Below are positions 17,468-26,161 of a DNA stretch of 54,303 bases, one piece after another. Position numbers and translations under genes: made by a program. The stretch comes from Bradyrhizobium valentinum (lineage in GTDB: Bacteria > Pseudomonadota > Alphaproteobacteria > Rhizobiales > Xanthobacteraceae), in contig NZ_LLXX01000025.1 of the NCBI RefSeq assembly GCF_001440405.1, positions 96,496 to 150,798 of the forward strand, given 5' to 3'. Under the pieces are notes generated by a model that saw nothing but the letters and a program-made list of their open reading frames with translations, was not told the DNA's origin and made no database searches. Position 1 is the stretch's first letter, and each line of letters opens with the position of its first letter.

Positions 17468-18901
17468 GTGACGGCTGCAAACGAATTCACGACCGAAGTG
17501 CAACGCCCCGCAATTGTGGTGAAGCGCGATGTTCCCATCGCGTATGAAGCCGACGTCGTCGTGGTCGGCGCAGGCCCTGGCGGCTTCGCTGCCGCCCTTC
17601 AGGCGGCGCGCATGGGCGCGAGCGTGGTGCTCGTCGAGCGATTCGATATGCCTGGAGGCGTTCATACCTCGGGGCTGCAGGGCTCCGCCGACATCGGTGT
17701 CGGCGGCATCCACACCGAACTGATGCAGCGCTTTGCGGCAGACGGTTACATCTATACGGCCACCGAGCACACGCATCCCGGCTGGGCCGGCAATCCGCTC
17801 TCGCACTACGAACGCAACAAGGAGCCCGGCAGCGCCTTCACCCGCATGACGTTCAATCCCGAAGGCGCGGGCTGCGTGATGGCGAACATGCTACAGGAGG
17901 CGGGCGTCACGGCGCTCTACGGAACGAGCTTCGTCGATGCGATCGTCACTCGCGGCACGGGCAACGACAGCATCTCCGCCATCGTCGTCGAGAATGCGAG
18001 CGGTCTGCAGGGGATTGCGGGCAAGATCTTCATAGAGGGCTCAGGCACCAGCGAGCTCGTCGCGCGCGCCGGCGCGCCGTTCGTGCGCGGCGGCGGTGGA
18101 CAGCCCGAGGGTACGGGCTGGGACGGGGTAGAGCGACCTATTCCCGGCGGACTGCTCTGGACAATGAGCGGGATCGACTTTCAGAAACTCGCTGCGCATC
18201 AGGAGTCCGCAAAGGATCCGCTGCTGCACAAGCTGATGGCCGAGGCAGCCGCCAGCGGCGACTTGCCCGAAGCAGTGTACCGGCCGCGCATGGCCGGAAA
18301 GAATGTTTATGGCGATGCCTATATCGGACATCCAACGCTCGACATGAGCCCGATTGCCGCCGACGGCACCTACGTGCTCTGGCAGAACGTGCCGTACGAG
18401 TGGGCCCTGCACATGGATGACGACGCCGCCGACCACGCAAAGGCCAAGCGGGCCTTGCGGGCCTTCATCAATGTCGAGGCGAAATTCCTGCGCAAGTATG
18501 TTCCCGGCTTTGAGAACGCGACGGTGTCGGGCATCGGCCGTTTCGTCGGCGTGCGCGACGGTCGCCATCCGATCGGCGAATACGTCGTCAATCTTGATGA
18601 CGTGAAAGCCGGGCGCACCTTCCGCGACGCAGTGACGAAGCCAATGACCAAGACGTTCTTCTGGGGTGGGCACCGCAAATATACCTTCGAAGTGCCGTTC
18701 CGCTGCTTTCTGCCGAAGCGGATCGACAACATGATTCTGACCGGCGCGTCGCTGTCCTTCGAGTACAAGACGTTGTTCATGGTCATGCGCAATTTCCCCT
18801 GGTGCACGCAGACTGGCGAGATCGCTGGCTTCGCCGCGGCGCGCTGTATCGAGCGCAAGATCAAGCCGAAAGAATTCGAGTTCAACACACCATACTTCTG
18901 A
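17468..18901 (+). CDS. FAD-dependent oxidoreductase (PF12831-like)
   Basis: A 477-residue flavoprotein. The dinucleotide-binding motif VVVGAGPGGFAAALQAARMGASVVLVE (about residues 31-57) is followed by the FAD_oxidored landmark MPGGVHTSGLQG. A central GKIFIEGSGTSELVARAGAPF and a C-terminal region RCFLPKRIDNMILTGASLSFEYKT close the fold. The GTG start at 17468 has a GAGGAATGG-type site upstream. It lies between two different periplasmic binding-protein genes, so it probably oxidises or reduces the imported substrate. Members of the family are often misannotated as succinate dehydrogenase-like; the substrate is unknown. Confidence 0.85.
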   Translation: MTAANEFTTEVQRPAIVVKRDVPIAYEADVVVVGAGPGGFAAALQAARMGASVVLVERFDMPGGVHTSGLQGSADIGVGGIHTELMQRFAADGYIYTATEHTHPGWAGNPLSHYERNKEPGSAFTRMTFNPEGAGCVMANMLQEAGVTALYGTSFVDAIVTRGTGNDSISAIVVENASGLQGIAGKIFIEGSGTSELVARAGAPFVRGGGGQPEGTGWDGVERPIPGGLLWTMSGIDFQKLAAHQESAKDPLLHKLMAEAAASGDLPEAVYRPRMAGKNVYGDAYIGHPTLDMSPIAADGTYVLWQNVPYEWALHMDDDAADHAKAKRALRAFINVEAKFLRKYVPGFENATVSGIGRFVGVRDGRHPIGEYVVNLDDVKAGRTFRDAVTKPMTKTFFWGGHRKYTFEVPFRCFLPKRIDNMILTGASLSFEYKTLFMVMRNFPWCTQTGEIAGFAAARCIERKIKPKEFEFNTPYF

Positions 18902-18920
18902 ACAGATTGCAGGAGGCCCC

Positions 18921-19895
18921 ATGACGCTGCTGACCCGCCGCCGCTTCTCACGCCTTGCCGCGGCCTTGCCGCTTGCATTGTCTGCCCCCCACATCTCGCG
19001 TGCGGAACAGCCGCTGCGGATGATTGTCGTCGTGCCGGCCGGCGCGACGATGGATACCATCGTGCGGGTCGTGGCCGACAAGCTCTCTCCACTCATCGGC
19101 CGCAGCGTGGTCGTGGAGTATCGCGCCGGCGGAACGGGCCTTGTTGCCGGCTCTTTCATGAAGAACACCCCACCCGACGGCTCGCACATCATGTTCTCGC
19201 CCATTTCGGTTGTGGCTTTCTTTCCCTTTCTTTATGCCAGCCTTCCATATGATCCCGAGCGCGATCTGACGCCGGTGTGCGAGGGCGCGTTCGCTGCAAA
19301 CGCGCTCGTCGCCAGCAAGGGCACCGGCGTCGCGACGCTGAAGGATTATGTCGAAGCAGTGCGGCGCGATCCGAACCTCGGCAGTGTCGGCACATCAAGC
19401 CTCGGCGGCATCGGTGCCTTCCTCGTCACGCTGTTGCGCAAGACCACAGGTGCCGATATCCGGCTCGTCGCCTATCGTGGCGGTCAGCCCCTTCTCACCG
19501 ACCTGATCGGCAACCATGTGCCGGCTGGACAGTCGGTGCTGTCCGACTACCTCGATTCGCATCGCTCCGGTCTCGTCAGCATTCTTGGTGTCACCACGGA
19601 ACAGCGCAGCAAGCTTGCACCGGGCATCCCGACCTTCAAGGAACAGGGTTTTGCCGAGCTTTACGGACAAACCTACATGGGTTTCTTCGTTCGTGGCGGC
19701 ACGGCGCAAGACCTGGTGGCGCAGTATTCCGCCGCCTTGAGCAAAGTGCTCGCCATGCCTGACGTGGCAAGCAGGCTTGCGACCCTCGGGGTCGAGGCGA
19801 CGGGTGGCACACCGGAGCAGTTCGCGCAAACCTTGAAGCGCGAACGCGAGCGCTGGGAGCCCGTGGCGCGCGAAGCAGGCATCAAGCTGGGCTGA
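18921..19895 (+). CDS. Bug/TctC-type tripartite tricarboxylate transporter binding protein
   Basis: A 324-residue binding protein with a Tat-like signal (TRRRFSRLAAALPLALSAPHISRAE). The Bug fold follows: RMIVVVPAGATMDTIVRVVADKL, VVEYRAGGTGLVAGSFM and the LGGIGAFLVTLLRKTTGADIRLVAYRGG segment that binds carboxylates. No TctA or TctB membrane genes are visible in the window, so it is an orphan binding protein, which is common in Bradyrhizobium and Bordetella relatives. It is 19 bases behind the FAD oxidoreductase gene and therefore in the same operon. Confidence 0.9.
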   Translation: MTLLTRRRFSRLAAALPLALSAPHISRAEQPLRMIVVVPAGATMDTIVRVVADKLSPLIGRSVVVEYRAGGTGLVAGSFMKNTPPDGSHIMFSPISVVAFFPFLYASLPYDPERDLTPVCEGAFAANALVASKGTGVATLKDYVEAVRRDPNLGSVGTSSLGGIGAFLVTLLRKTTGADIRLVAYRGGQPLLTDLIGNHVPAGQSVLSDYLDSHRSGLVSILGVTTEQRSKLAPGIPTFKEQGFAELYGQTYMGFFVRGGTAQDLVAQYSAALSKVLAMPDVASRLATLGVEATGGTPEQFAQTLKRERERWEPVAREAGIKLG

Positions 19896-20798
19896 TGCCG
19901 GTGCTCGGGCCGTGTCACGGATATAGCGGTCATGTGCGGCGAATAATCCGAGGTTGCGCTACGATCTGCCGCACAGGATCGCCGATCTTATTAGGTCCGC
20001 ATGCAAAATCGTCCCTTAGGAGGGTGGCCCGGTCGAAAGGTCACGGAAGCGCGCGATACGGGCATCGAGAGTGATTGAGTCTGCCAATCAACGTGGGGTC
20101 CCGGCGCCGATCGGCGAGCTAAGCTATTGACCTACCTTGCGATGGAAGGGTCACTCTTGAACGCCTTTTCACCCCCCATCAAGTAGCCGAGTCGTTCTTT
20201 CGTGGTCCCCACATCGCGAAGCGCGTGAAGGCTGCCGCGCCGAAGCCCATCGGGCGAAGGCGGGCTCCCGGCCCGCGAGCTACGGCCTGGCGAGCCATCC
20301 TGCGATCGTTAACGGGAAAGACGGCCGCAAGGCCGACGCGGCTCTCACTTCCAAGCAAAATATCGAAAACAACCCCATGCAAAGTAGCACGGCAGTCGCC
20401 GGCAACGATCCTTTGATCCACGCCGCGAAGACATTTGACACGTCGGGCAAATCACCGGCACAAATCCATCATTGCCCCGCGGGAAGTCTTGCGCGCGGGA
20501 CATAGTCCAGCGCCTAAGACTAGCGGTCCACATTCGATCTGACGATGGTCTCTCCTTCTTGATCGCAGATTCGGCGGTGTTATCACACGAGCCGGCAAAC
20601 AACGCCCTGCGCTTCTTTGATCGAGCGGCCCATTAGCGGTCGACATGATTCCTGCCTACCCGATCTGCGGCAGAGCCATCTTAGCTTCACGCTCAAGGAA
20701 CCTTCGGTTGCCCTCTCCACATCTGTGAAGCGGTATGATGGAACGTTCACCTTTGTGCAGGGTTGCCGGTCCATTGCAAACGAAGATGGACCTGGGTT
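19896..20798. other. 900-bp gap with a likely dispersed repeat and no supported gene
   Basis: Small ORFs on both strands here show no family similarity. The part from about 20160 to 20480 (including AAAACAACCCCATGCAAAG and ACATTTGACACGTCGGGCA) looks like sequence repeated between genes in Bradyrhizobium and relatives, based on memory and not on a search. No inverted terminal repeats or transposase are present. The MocR promoter should be in the last 100 bases. Confidence 0.35.
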
Positions 20799-22253
20799 GT
20801 GACTTTTCATATCAGTCTTGTTGGTCGAAGTGACCTCAGCGGAGAAATCTACCGTCAGATCCGGCAGGCAATTCTGGATGGGCGTCTTCGGCCTGGAGAG
20901 CGGTTGTCTCCCACGCGAGAACTGGCCGCCGCGCTGACGGTTTCACGATCGACGGTGACGGTCGCGTATGAAAGCCTGCTCGCGGAAGGCTTCGCAACGT
21001 CCCATACGGGCGCCGGGACGTTCGTCAGCCATCAGTTCGAGGCAAAACGTCCGGCATCGAAAACAAGGCGATCGACGGCCCGCGCTATTCGGGTGCGTCG
21101 AGTTTGGGAGACGATACCGCTCCCGAGGGCCTTTGACCGCGCGGCGCGTTTCGACTTCAGAACCGGGCTTCCAGACGCTTCGTTGTTTCCACACCGGGCC
21201 TGGCGGCGGGTCGTCGCCCGTGCGCTGCGCTCGCGCGAGATGGCGGCAGGCGTCTACGAGAATCCTGCGGGCAATCGGGACCTGCGCGCGGCGATCGCTC
21301 GCCACATCGGCATCTCACGTAGCGTTTCTGCATCGCCCGACGACGTCATCGTGACCAATGGCACCCAACAGGCAGTCGACATCGTCGCTCGCGTGCTTCT
21401 CGAGCCCGGCGATGTCGTTGCGATGGAGGATCCGGGCTATCGACCTCTAAAGGAGTTGCTCAAGGCGCTGGGCGCGCGCGTGATCGGTGTGCCGGTCGAC
21501 AGCGAAGGCCTGGTCGTGCAGGCGCTGCCGGCCGGGGCCAGGGCGGTCTACGTGACGCCGTCGCATCAGTTTCCTCTCGGCGTGGCCATGAGCCTGTCGC
21601 GTCGACGTGCGCTGCTTGCCTGGGCCGAGCGCAACAACGCGGTTGTCGTCGAGGACGACTATGACAGCGAGTTTCGCTTCGGCGGACGTCCGCTCGAGCC
21701 GCTTCAGACCATCGATTCGGCCGGCCGCGTTGCGTATGTCGGCACGTTCTCAAAGACATTGCTGCCGGCTCTCCGGCTGGCCTTCATGGTCGTACCGCCG
21801 TCGCTGCGAGAGGCGGCGCACAAGGCGAAGTTCGTCACCGACTGGCATACAGCGACAATAGCGCAGAGCGCGCTAGCGCAGTTCATCGACGAGGGCGCGT
21901 TTGCGCGTCACATTCGCAGGGTGAGCCGCATTTATAGCGAACGGCATGCGATGCTGACCGCGGAGATCAAGAGGAACTTCGGCGATTACCTCGACCTTAT
22001 TCCATCGAGCACCGGGCTGCATATCACCGCCTGCGCGCGAGGGGCGTCGGCTGATCATATCGATGCGATCGTATCACGAGCCTTTGAGCTCGGCGTTGCC
22101 ATTGATACGATGTCGCCTTGCCGGGTGGACGGAAAGCCTCCGGCCGGCTTCGTTCTGGGATATGGGGCGATCGAGACGGCGCGGATTGCCGAAGGGCTGA
22201 AGCGGCTGCGCAGATGCTTCGATGAACGTGTGCCTCGACGCGAAGCGGCGTGA
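20799..22253 (+). CDS. MocR/PdxR-type GntR regulator with aminotransferase domain
   Basis: A 484-residue fusion regulator. The N-terminal GntR winged helix (IYRQIRQAILDGRLRPGERLSPTRELA, then VSRSTVTVAYESLLAEGF) joins by a linker to a fold-type-I aminotransferase domain. That domain holds DVIVTNGTQQAVDIVARVLLEPGDVVAMEDPGY, VVEDDYDSEFRFGG and the PLP-lysine motif GTFSKTLLPALRLAFMV. A GTG at 20799 is taken as start because it places the HTH at the usual distance; the ribosome-binding site is weak and TTG 20763 is possible. MocR proteins sense PLP or amino-acid/PLP adducts. The target gene is not evident. Confidence 0.88.
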   Translation: MTFHISLVGRSDLSGEIYRQIRQAILDGRLRPGERLSPTRELAAALTVSRSTVTVAYESLLAEGFATSHTGAGTFVSHQFEAKRPASKTRRSTARAIRVRRVWETIPLPRAFDRAARFDFRTGLPDASLFPHRAWRRVVARALRSREMAAGVYENPAGNRDLRAAIARHIGISRSVSASPDDVIVTNGTQQAVDIVARVLLEPGDVVAMEDPGYRPLKELLKALGARVIGVPVDSEGLVVQALPAGARAVYVTPSHQFPLGVAMSLSRRRALLAWAERNNAVVVEDDYDSEFRFGGRPLEPLQTIDSAGRVAYVGTFSKTLLPALRLAFMVVPPSLREAAHKAKFVTDWHTATIAQSALAQFIDEGAFARHIRRVSRIYSERHAMLTAEIKRNFGDYLDLIPSSTGLHITACARGASADHIDAIVSRAFELGVAIDTMSPCRVDGKPPAGFVLGYGAIETARIAEGLKRLRRCFDERVPRREAA

Positions 22254-22610
22254 CCGATGTCGCTAGAGGTGACGGCACGCACGCCCCTGAATTGGACTGA
22301 TTGATTATCCGCAAATTGGACCTTCCGTCATACCGCTTCGCCTTTTAGTGTCGGGCCGTTGAAAAGGTCGACGGACCGATGCAGGGCGGGGCGCGTTCCA
22401 TCTCGCACCCGCAACGCACTTTCCAAATCGCGGATCAATCAAGACCGCAAATCGCATTAAAGCGGACTTCCGCCGACTTGCAAAAATCGCGAACTCACAA
22501 CTTGGAGACACGAGCGTGTGAGTTGTGAAGCAATTCACGGCCGCGGGTCGCAGCTCGACCTAATCAAGCTGCTGCAAGCTGACCTATCGAAATCGAGCAG
22601 GAGGTTTCAC
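22254..22610. other. Intergenic region before the DUF1127 gene
   Basis: About 360 bases between the MocR gene and the DUF1127 gene. A minus-strand ORF at 22305-22538 has no recognisable family. No clear hairpin or repeat was found. The region ends in a textbook AGGAGG (22599-22604). Confidence 0.4.
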
Positions 22611-22871
22611 ATGAAGCATCCGATGATTCTTGCAATCGCAGGCGTCAATTCGCTCACGAGCCGGAAAGCAGCCGCGGCGTCCAACCATCACGACGGCGCC
22701 GAGACATGTCGACCTGGATGGGGAACACGGTTCTTGAGCTGGTGTGTCCAGTGTTCGGAGCGGTCGCGGCAGCGACAAGCCCTGGCGGAGCTCGATGACC
22801 ACCATCTCAAGGACATCGGCAAGACGCGGCCAGAGGCAATGGCCGAAGCAGCCAAGCCCTTTTGGAAATGA
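22611..22871 (+). CDS. DUF1127 domain small protein
   Basis: An 86-residue protein starting at ATG 22611 with AGGAGG seven bases upstream. The C-terminal RQRQALAELDDHHLKDIGKTRPEAMAEAAKPFW is a clear DUF1127 (YjiS-like) domain. Short DUF1127 proteins in Agrobacterium and Rhodobacter bind RNA and affect phosphate and C1 metabolism or sRNA turnover. This longer form has about 40 extra N-terminal residues, including CRPGWGTRFLSWCVQC with three Cys. It stands alone between MocR and the methyltransferase. Confidence 0.8.
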   Translation: MKHPMILAIAGVNSLTSRKAAAASNHHDGAETCRPGWGTRFLSWCVQCSERSRQRQALAELDDHHLKDIGKTRPEAMAEAAKPFWK

Positions 22872-23027
22872 CGCCGATCATCGCGCACTTGCTGCAGGCG
22901 ATGTCCGTGCCTCGAGCGGAAATTCGCGTCTATCACTCGTCGAGAGTGCGACTACGTGGATTTGTGTTGAAGACCACCGCGCGGCTTAAGAGCTGCGAAT
23001 TAACCGTCAACACCTGAGGAGAGCCCT

Positions 23028-24152
23028 ATGCCCAACCATCAGCGCGCTGCTGCGCACAGGACAACGCTTGCCCGCCAGCCCGGTTCGATCTCGGGCGAGA
23101 CAAGGCTGCGCGCGGCCGATCAACCGATCGTCACCACGCAGGAGCTTCCGTCCGCCGTCCCGCTAATGGCACTTTCGACCGGCTTCTGGGCTTTCAAGAC
23201 CCTGGCCGCAGCACACGAGGAGGGCCTGTTCAGTCACCTTGCAGGCGGCGCCGGCACCACGGTTGCGGAGCTGGCGGAAGCGCTCGGTCTGCATCCACGC
23301 CCGGCCGAGATGCTGTTGACCGGCTGCGCTGCACTCGGGCTTCTGGAGAAAACGGACGGCCGTTATCGCAATACGCCCTTAAGCGAAGCCTATCTCGTGC
23401 GAGGGAAGCCGTATTACTTCGGTGGCTTCGTGCAGATGGCCGACAAGCGGCTGTACGCGGGCTGGGGCAAACTTACCGAAGCGCTGCGCACGAACCGACC
23501 AACCACGTGGGACCCGGCAGTGCAATCCTCGATATTCGACGGCGAGGATCCGACGATGCTGGCACTCTTCTGGGAGGCGATGCATTCGCTCTCCACGATG
23601 ACCGCGCGCGAGCTCGGCGAAGCCGTGGATCTCAGTCATTTCCGCCGCCTTCTGGACATCGGCGGCGGATCGGGCGCGTACGACATCGAGCTTTGCAAAC
23701 AGTATGGGGAGCTGCGCGCGACCGTATTTGATCTGCCGCATGTGGCCGCGATCGCCGCGGGAAAAATTGTCGAGGCCGGCTTGACCGACCGCATCGAGAC
23801 CGCCGGCGGCAACTTCTTCGAACAGCTTCCCGAGGATCACGACGTGCATCTCCTGTCGATGATCCTGCACGATTGGGATGAGGCGAAGAACCGCGCCCTG
23901 CTGCGCCGGTCCTTCGAGGCTTTGCCGAGCGGCGGCGCAGTCGTCATCAGCGAGCTTCTCGTCAATGACGAAAAGACCGGGCCGGCGCCGGCCGCGCTGA
24001 TGAGCCTCAACATGCTGATCGAGACGGAAGGACGAAACTACACGCCGGCAGAATATTCGGCGTGGCTCGAGGAAGCCGGCTTCCGGCACATCGAGACGGT
24101 CTGGTTCGACGCACCCGCCGCGAACGGCGCCGTGATCGGCCGCAAGCCGTAG
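23028..24152 (+). CDS. O-methyltransferase, acetylserotonin/hydroxyneurosporene type
   Basis: A 374-residue class I SAM-dependent O-methyltransferase of the plant/fungal OMT-like family (Methyltransf_2). An N-terminal dimerisation winged helix (AHEEGLFSHLAGGAGTTVAELAEALGL) leads to the Rossmann domain: LLDIGGGSGAYDIEL, VFDLPHVAAIA, the catalytic-His motif ILHDWDEAKNRALLRR and GGAVVISELLV. The first ~45 residues are extra compared with typical members. GAGGAGAG precedes the ATG. Followed 170 bases later by pobA, it may methylate a phenolic hydroxyl of an aromatic compound, but its acceptor is unknown. Confidence 0.88.
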   Translation: MPNHQRAAAHRTTLARQPGSISGETRLRAADQPIVTTQELPSAVPLMALSTGFWAFKTLAAAHEEGLFSHLAGGAGTTVAELAEALGLHPRPAEMLLTGCAALGLLEKTDGRYRNTPLSEAYLVRGKPYYFGGFVQMADKRLYAGWGKLTEALRTNRPTTWDPAVQSSIFDGEDPTMLALFWEAMHSLSTMTARELGEAVDLSHFRRLLDIGGGSGAYDIELCKQYGELRATVFDLPHVAAIAAGKIVEAGLTDRIETAGGNFFEQLPEDHDVHLLSMILHDWDEAKNRALLRRSFEALPSGGAVVISELLVNDEKTGPAPAALMSLNMLIETEGRNYTPAEYSAWLEEAGFRHIETVWFDAPAANGAVIGRKP

Positions 24153-24322
24153 GGCGTAAAGATGTTCGTTTGTTCCCAAGTCCTCGTCGCTTCTGCCCAA
24201 GAGTTCCCGCGCGGCCTCCACCTATCGTTCGAACCGCGGAGTTGGGCACGTGGCATCAGCCCTGTCTCCGCGCCCCTTTCGGCGTCAGCCGATTGTGAAC
24301 TCAAGGGAGGCCTCATGCGGCG

Positions 24323-25501
24323 ATGACGCGAACGCAGGTTGCCATCATCGGCGGCGGTCCCGCCGGTCTACTGCTCTCTCACATGCTCGCCCGCAACGGC
24401 GTCGACAGCATCGTGCTGGAGCGGCAGAGCCGCCGCCATGTGCTCGAGCGCATCCGCGCCGGGGTGCTGGAAGCGGGAACGATCGAACTCTTGCGCGAGG
24501 TCGGCCTCGGCGCGCGCATGGATCGGGAGGGACGTGTCCATGACGGCTCGGGCATCGCGTGGGAAGGCAAGCCGCACTTCTTCATCGACACCCGCAAGTT
24601 CACCGGCCGACCGATGATGTGCTATGGCCAGACCGCGATCACCGAGGATCTCTATGCCGCGCGCGACGCGGCTGGCGGCGTCGTGATCGATGACGCGGCA
24701 AACGTCGCGCTGCACGAGCTGACGTCGGACCGCCCGCACGTGACCTACGAAAAGGGCGGGCAGACCCGCCGGATCGATTGCGACTATGTCGCTGGCTGCG
24801 ACGGTCACCATGGCGTGAGCCGGCAATCGATCCCGGCGTCGGCGCTGCGCACGTTCGAGCGCGGCTATCCGTTCGGCTGGCTCGGCATCATGTCGGAGAC
24901 GCCGCCCTATCCGGAGATCTGCTATTGCTATCATTCGCGCGGCTTCGCGCTCGCCTCGCAGCGCAGCCCGATGCTGAGCCGCTACTACATCCAGTGCGAT
25001 CTCGACGCCAGCATCGAGGACTGGCCGGACGACCGCTTCTGGGAGGAATTGAAGGCGCGCTGCCCGAAGGGCATGGCCGACAGCATCGTGACCGGTCCCT
25101 CGATCGAGAAATCGATCGCGCCGCTACGGAGCTTCGTCGCCGAGCCGATGCGCTATGGTCGCCTGTTTCTGGCGGGCGACGCAGCGCACATTGTCCCTCC
25201 CACAGGAGCGAAAGGTCTCAACCTCGCGGTCTCCGACGTGTTCTACCTCTCGCGCGCGTTGACCGAGGCCTTGAAGGCCGGCCGCACCCACTATCTCGAC
25301 GGCTATTCCGATATGGCGCTGCGCCGGGTGTGGAGCGCCGAGCGCATGTCGTGGTGGCTGACCACGTTGATCCACCAGTTCCCTAATGAAGCGCCGTTCG
25401 ACCGGCGCATGCGCGAGAACCAGTTCGATTACCTTCTTGTGTCGGAGCGTGCGCAGGCATCGCTCGCCGAGCAGTATGTCGGCCTGCCATTTGAGAGCTG
25501 A
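24323..25501 (+). CDS. pobA: 4-hydroxybenzoate 3-monooxygenase
   Basis: A 392-residue flavoprotein hydroxylase converting 4-hydroxybenzoate to protocatechuate with NADPH and O2. It shows VAIIGGGPAGLLLSHMLARNG with VLERQSRRHVLERIRAGVLE (FAD ADP binding), the DG motif CDYVAGCDGHHGVSRQSIP and the second flavin motif GRLFLAGDAAHIVPPTGAKGLNLA. Length and motifs match PobA throughout. Ring-cleavage pca genes and the usual pobR are not nearby, so protocatechuate would be processed by genes elsewhere. GGGAGG precedes the start. Confidence 0.95.
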   Translation: MTRTQVAIIGGGPAGLLLSHMLARNGVDSIVLERQSRRHVLERIRAGVLEAGTIELLREVGLGARMDREGRVHDGSGIAWEGKPHFFIDTRKFTGRPMMCYGQTAITEDLYAARDAAGGVVIDDAANVALHELTSDRPHVTYEKGGQTRRIDCDYVAGCDGHHGVSRQSIPASALRTFERGYPFGWLGIMSETPPYPEICYCYHSRGFALASQRSPMLSRYYIQCDLDASIEDWPDDRFWEELKARCPKGMADSIVTGPSIEKSIAPLRSFVAEPMRYGRLFLAGDAAHIVPPTGAKGLNLAVSDVFYLSRALTEALKAGRTHYLDGYSDMALRRVWSAERMSWWLTTLIHQFPNEAPFDRRMRENQFDYLLVSERAQASLAEQYVGLPFES

Positions 25502-25719
25502 TGCCGCGAGCGCTACGCTTCGCTGCCGCAATCGCTCGCAGCGCCTTATCGGCAGCGAGGCCCGCACGAACTCTGGAATCGAAGGACACGGCTTTTCTCC
25601 AAAGTTTGAACCCGGTCAGCAACCAGATTCCCGGTCCGTTCAAACCCGGGGAAAAGGTTTCGACCTTCATGTTCCGGATTGTGCCACCGGGTGAAACCGC
25701 AGCGGCTGCGGCCAAGTAG
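25501..25719 (+). CDS. Possible small protein coupled to pobA
   Basis: A 72-codon ORF whose ATG overlaps the pobA TGA (TGATG at 25499-25503), allowing reinitiation. The predicted peptide has a basic, Ala-rich start and a distinctive tail (PFKPGEKVSTFMFRIVPPGE). No family is recognised. It could equally be a remnant gene end at the border of the tRNA-linked repeat. Confidence 0.3.
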   Translation: MPRALRFAAAIARSALSAARPARTLESKDTAFLQSLNPVSNQIPGPFKPGEKVSTFMFRIVPPGETAAAAAK

Positions 25720-26161
25720 TCTGGGTCTGATCCAAACAATACTCCGCATTTGTCTAGCGTAAGCGGACGTCGCGGGTTCGTGCGCCAATGTCTGAGAATG
25801 ACGCCGCACCAGTTTCGCACCAGAAACAACCTCATCAGAACGCAACGAACGCGATCGAAATCGAACAAAAACGCGGCAAAATCAACGAAGCTGATCAATA
25901 CTCTGTCGCTCATAACGGTCTGGTTGTAGGTTTCGAGTCCTGCCGGGCCCACCAGAACAACGCGGTCTCTTACGCGGGAAGACCAGGAAGCCTTCCCGGG
26001 CGAGGTACGGGCGCTATCTAAGTTTTTTGACGGGCCTTCTGCGTAATAACCACGCGTTCTACTGCGTAGTAACCTGGTAGGCGCCCCTCGATCGCCCGCG
26101 TGGCGGCGCGCCAACTGGCCGATAGGCAGAGCAGTTATTCAATTCATTGGAGCACGCGCCT
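25720..26161. other. Intergenic region holding the left tRNA-linked repeat
   Basis: Without a supported gene. It contains the att-like repeat at 25804-25955. Minus-strand ORFs through it, whose peptide includes a GPAGLETYNQTVM-like stretch, are antisense reads of a tRNA 3' end and are not genes. Confidence 0.5.
25804..25955 (+). repeat. Left att-like direct repeat with tRNA-Ile(CAU) 3' half
   Basis: It begins CCGCACCAGTTTCGCACCAG, continues through related but diverged sequence and ends in the 3' half of a tRNA: anticodon loop CTCATAA, stem CGGTC, T arm with TTCGAGT, acceptor strand CGGGCCC, A and CCA. No D arm or 5' acceptor strand precedes it. The same arrangement recurs at 39091-39241 in the same orientation. 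The last 24 bases (25932-25955) are identical in both copies. This is the usual footprint of tyrosine-integrase insertion into a tRNA gene. Confidence 0.75.

Noticed and set aside
18041..19204. 387-codon minus-strand ORF
   Set aside because: Antisense to the FAD oxidoreductase and Bug protein genes and without domain similarity.
25880..25955. Functional tRNA gene at the left repeat
   Set aside because: Only the anticodon loop onward is present; there is no D arm or 5' acceptor strand, and an extra T lies in the T-arm region.
25383..26114. 243-codon minus-strand ORF across the left repeat
   Set aside because: Its peptide includes the GPAGLETYNQTVM stretch that arises when the 3' end of a tRNA is read backwards. 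The same artefact occurs at 39069-39293.
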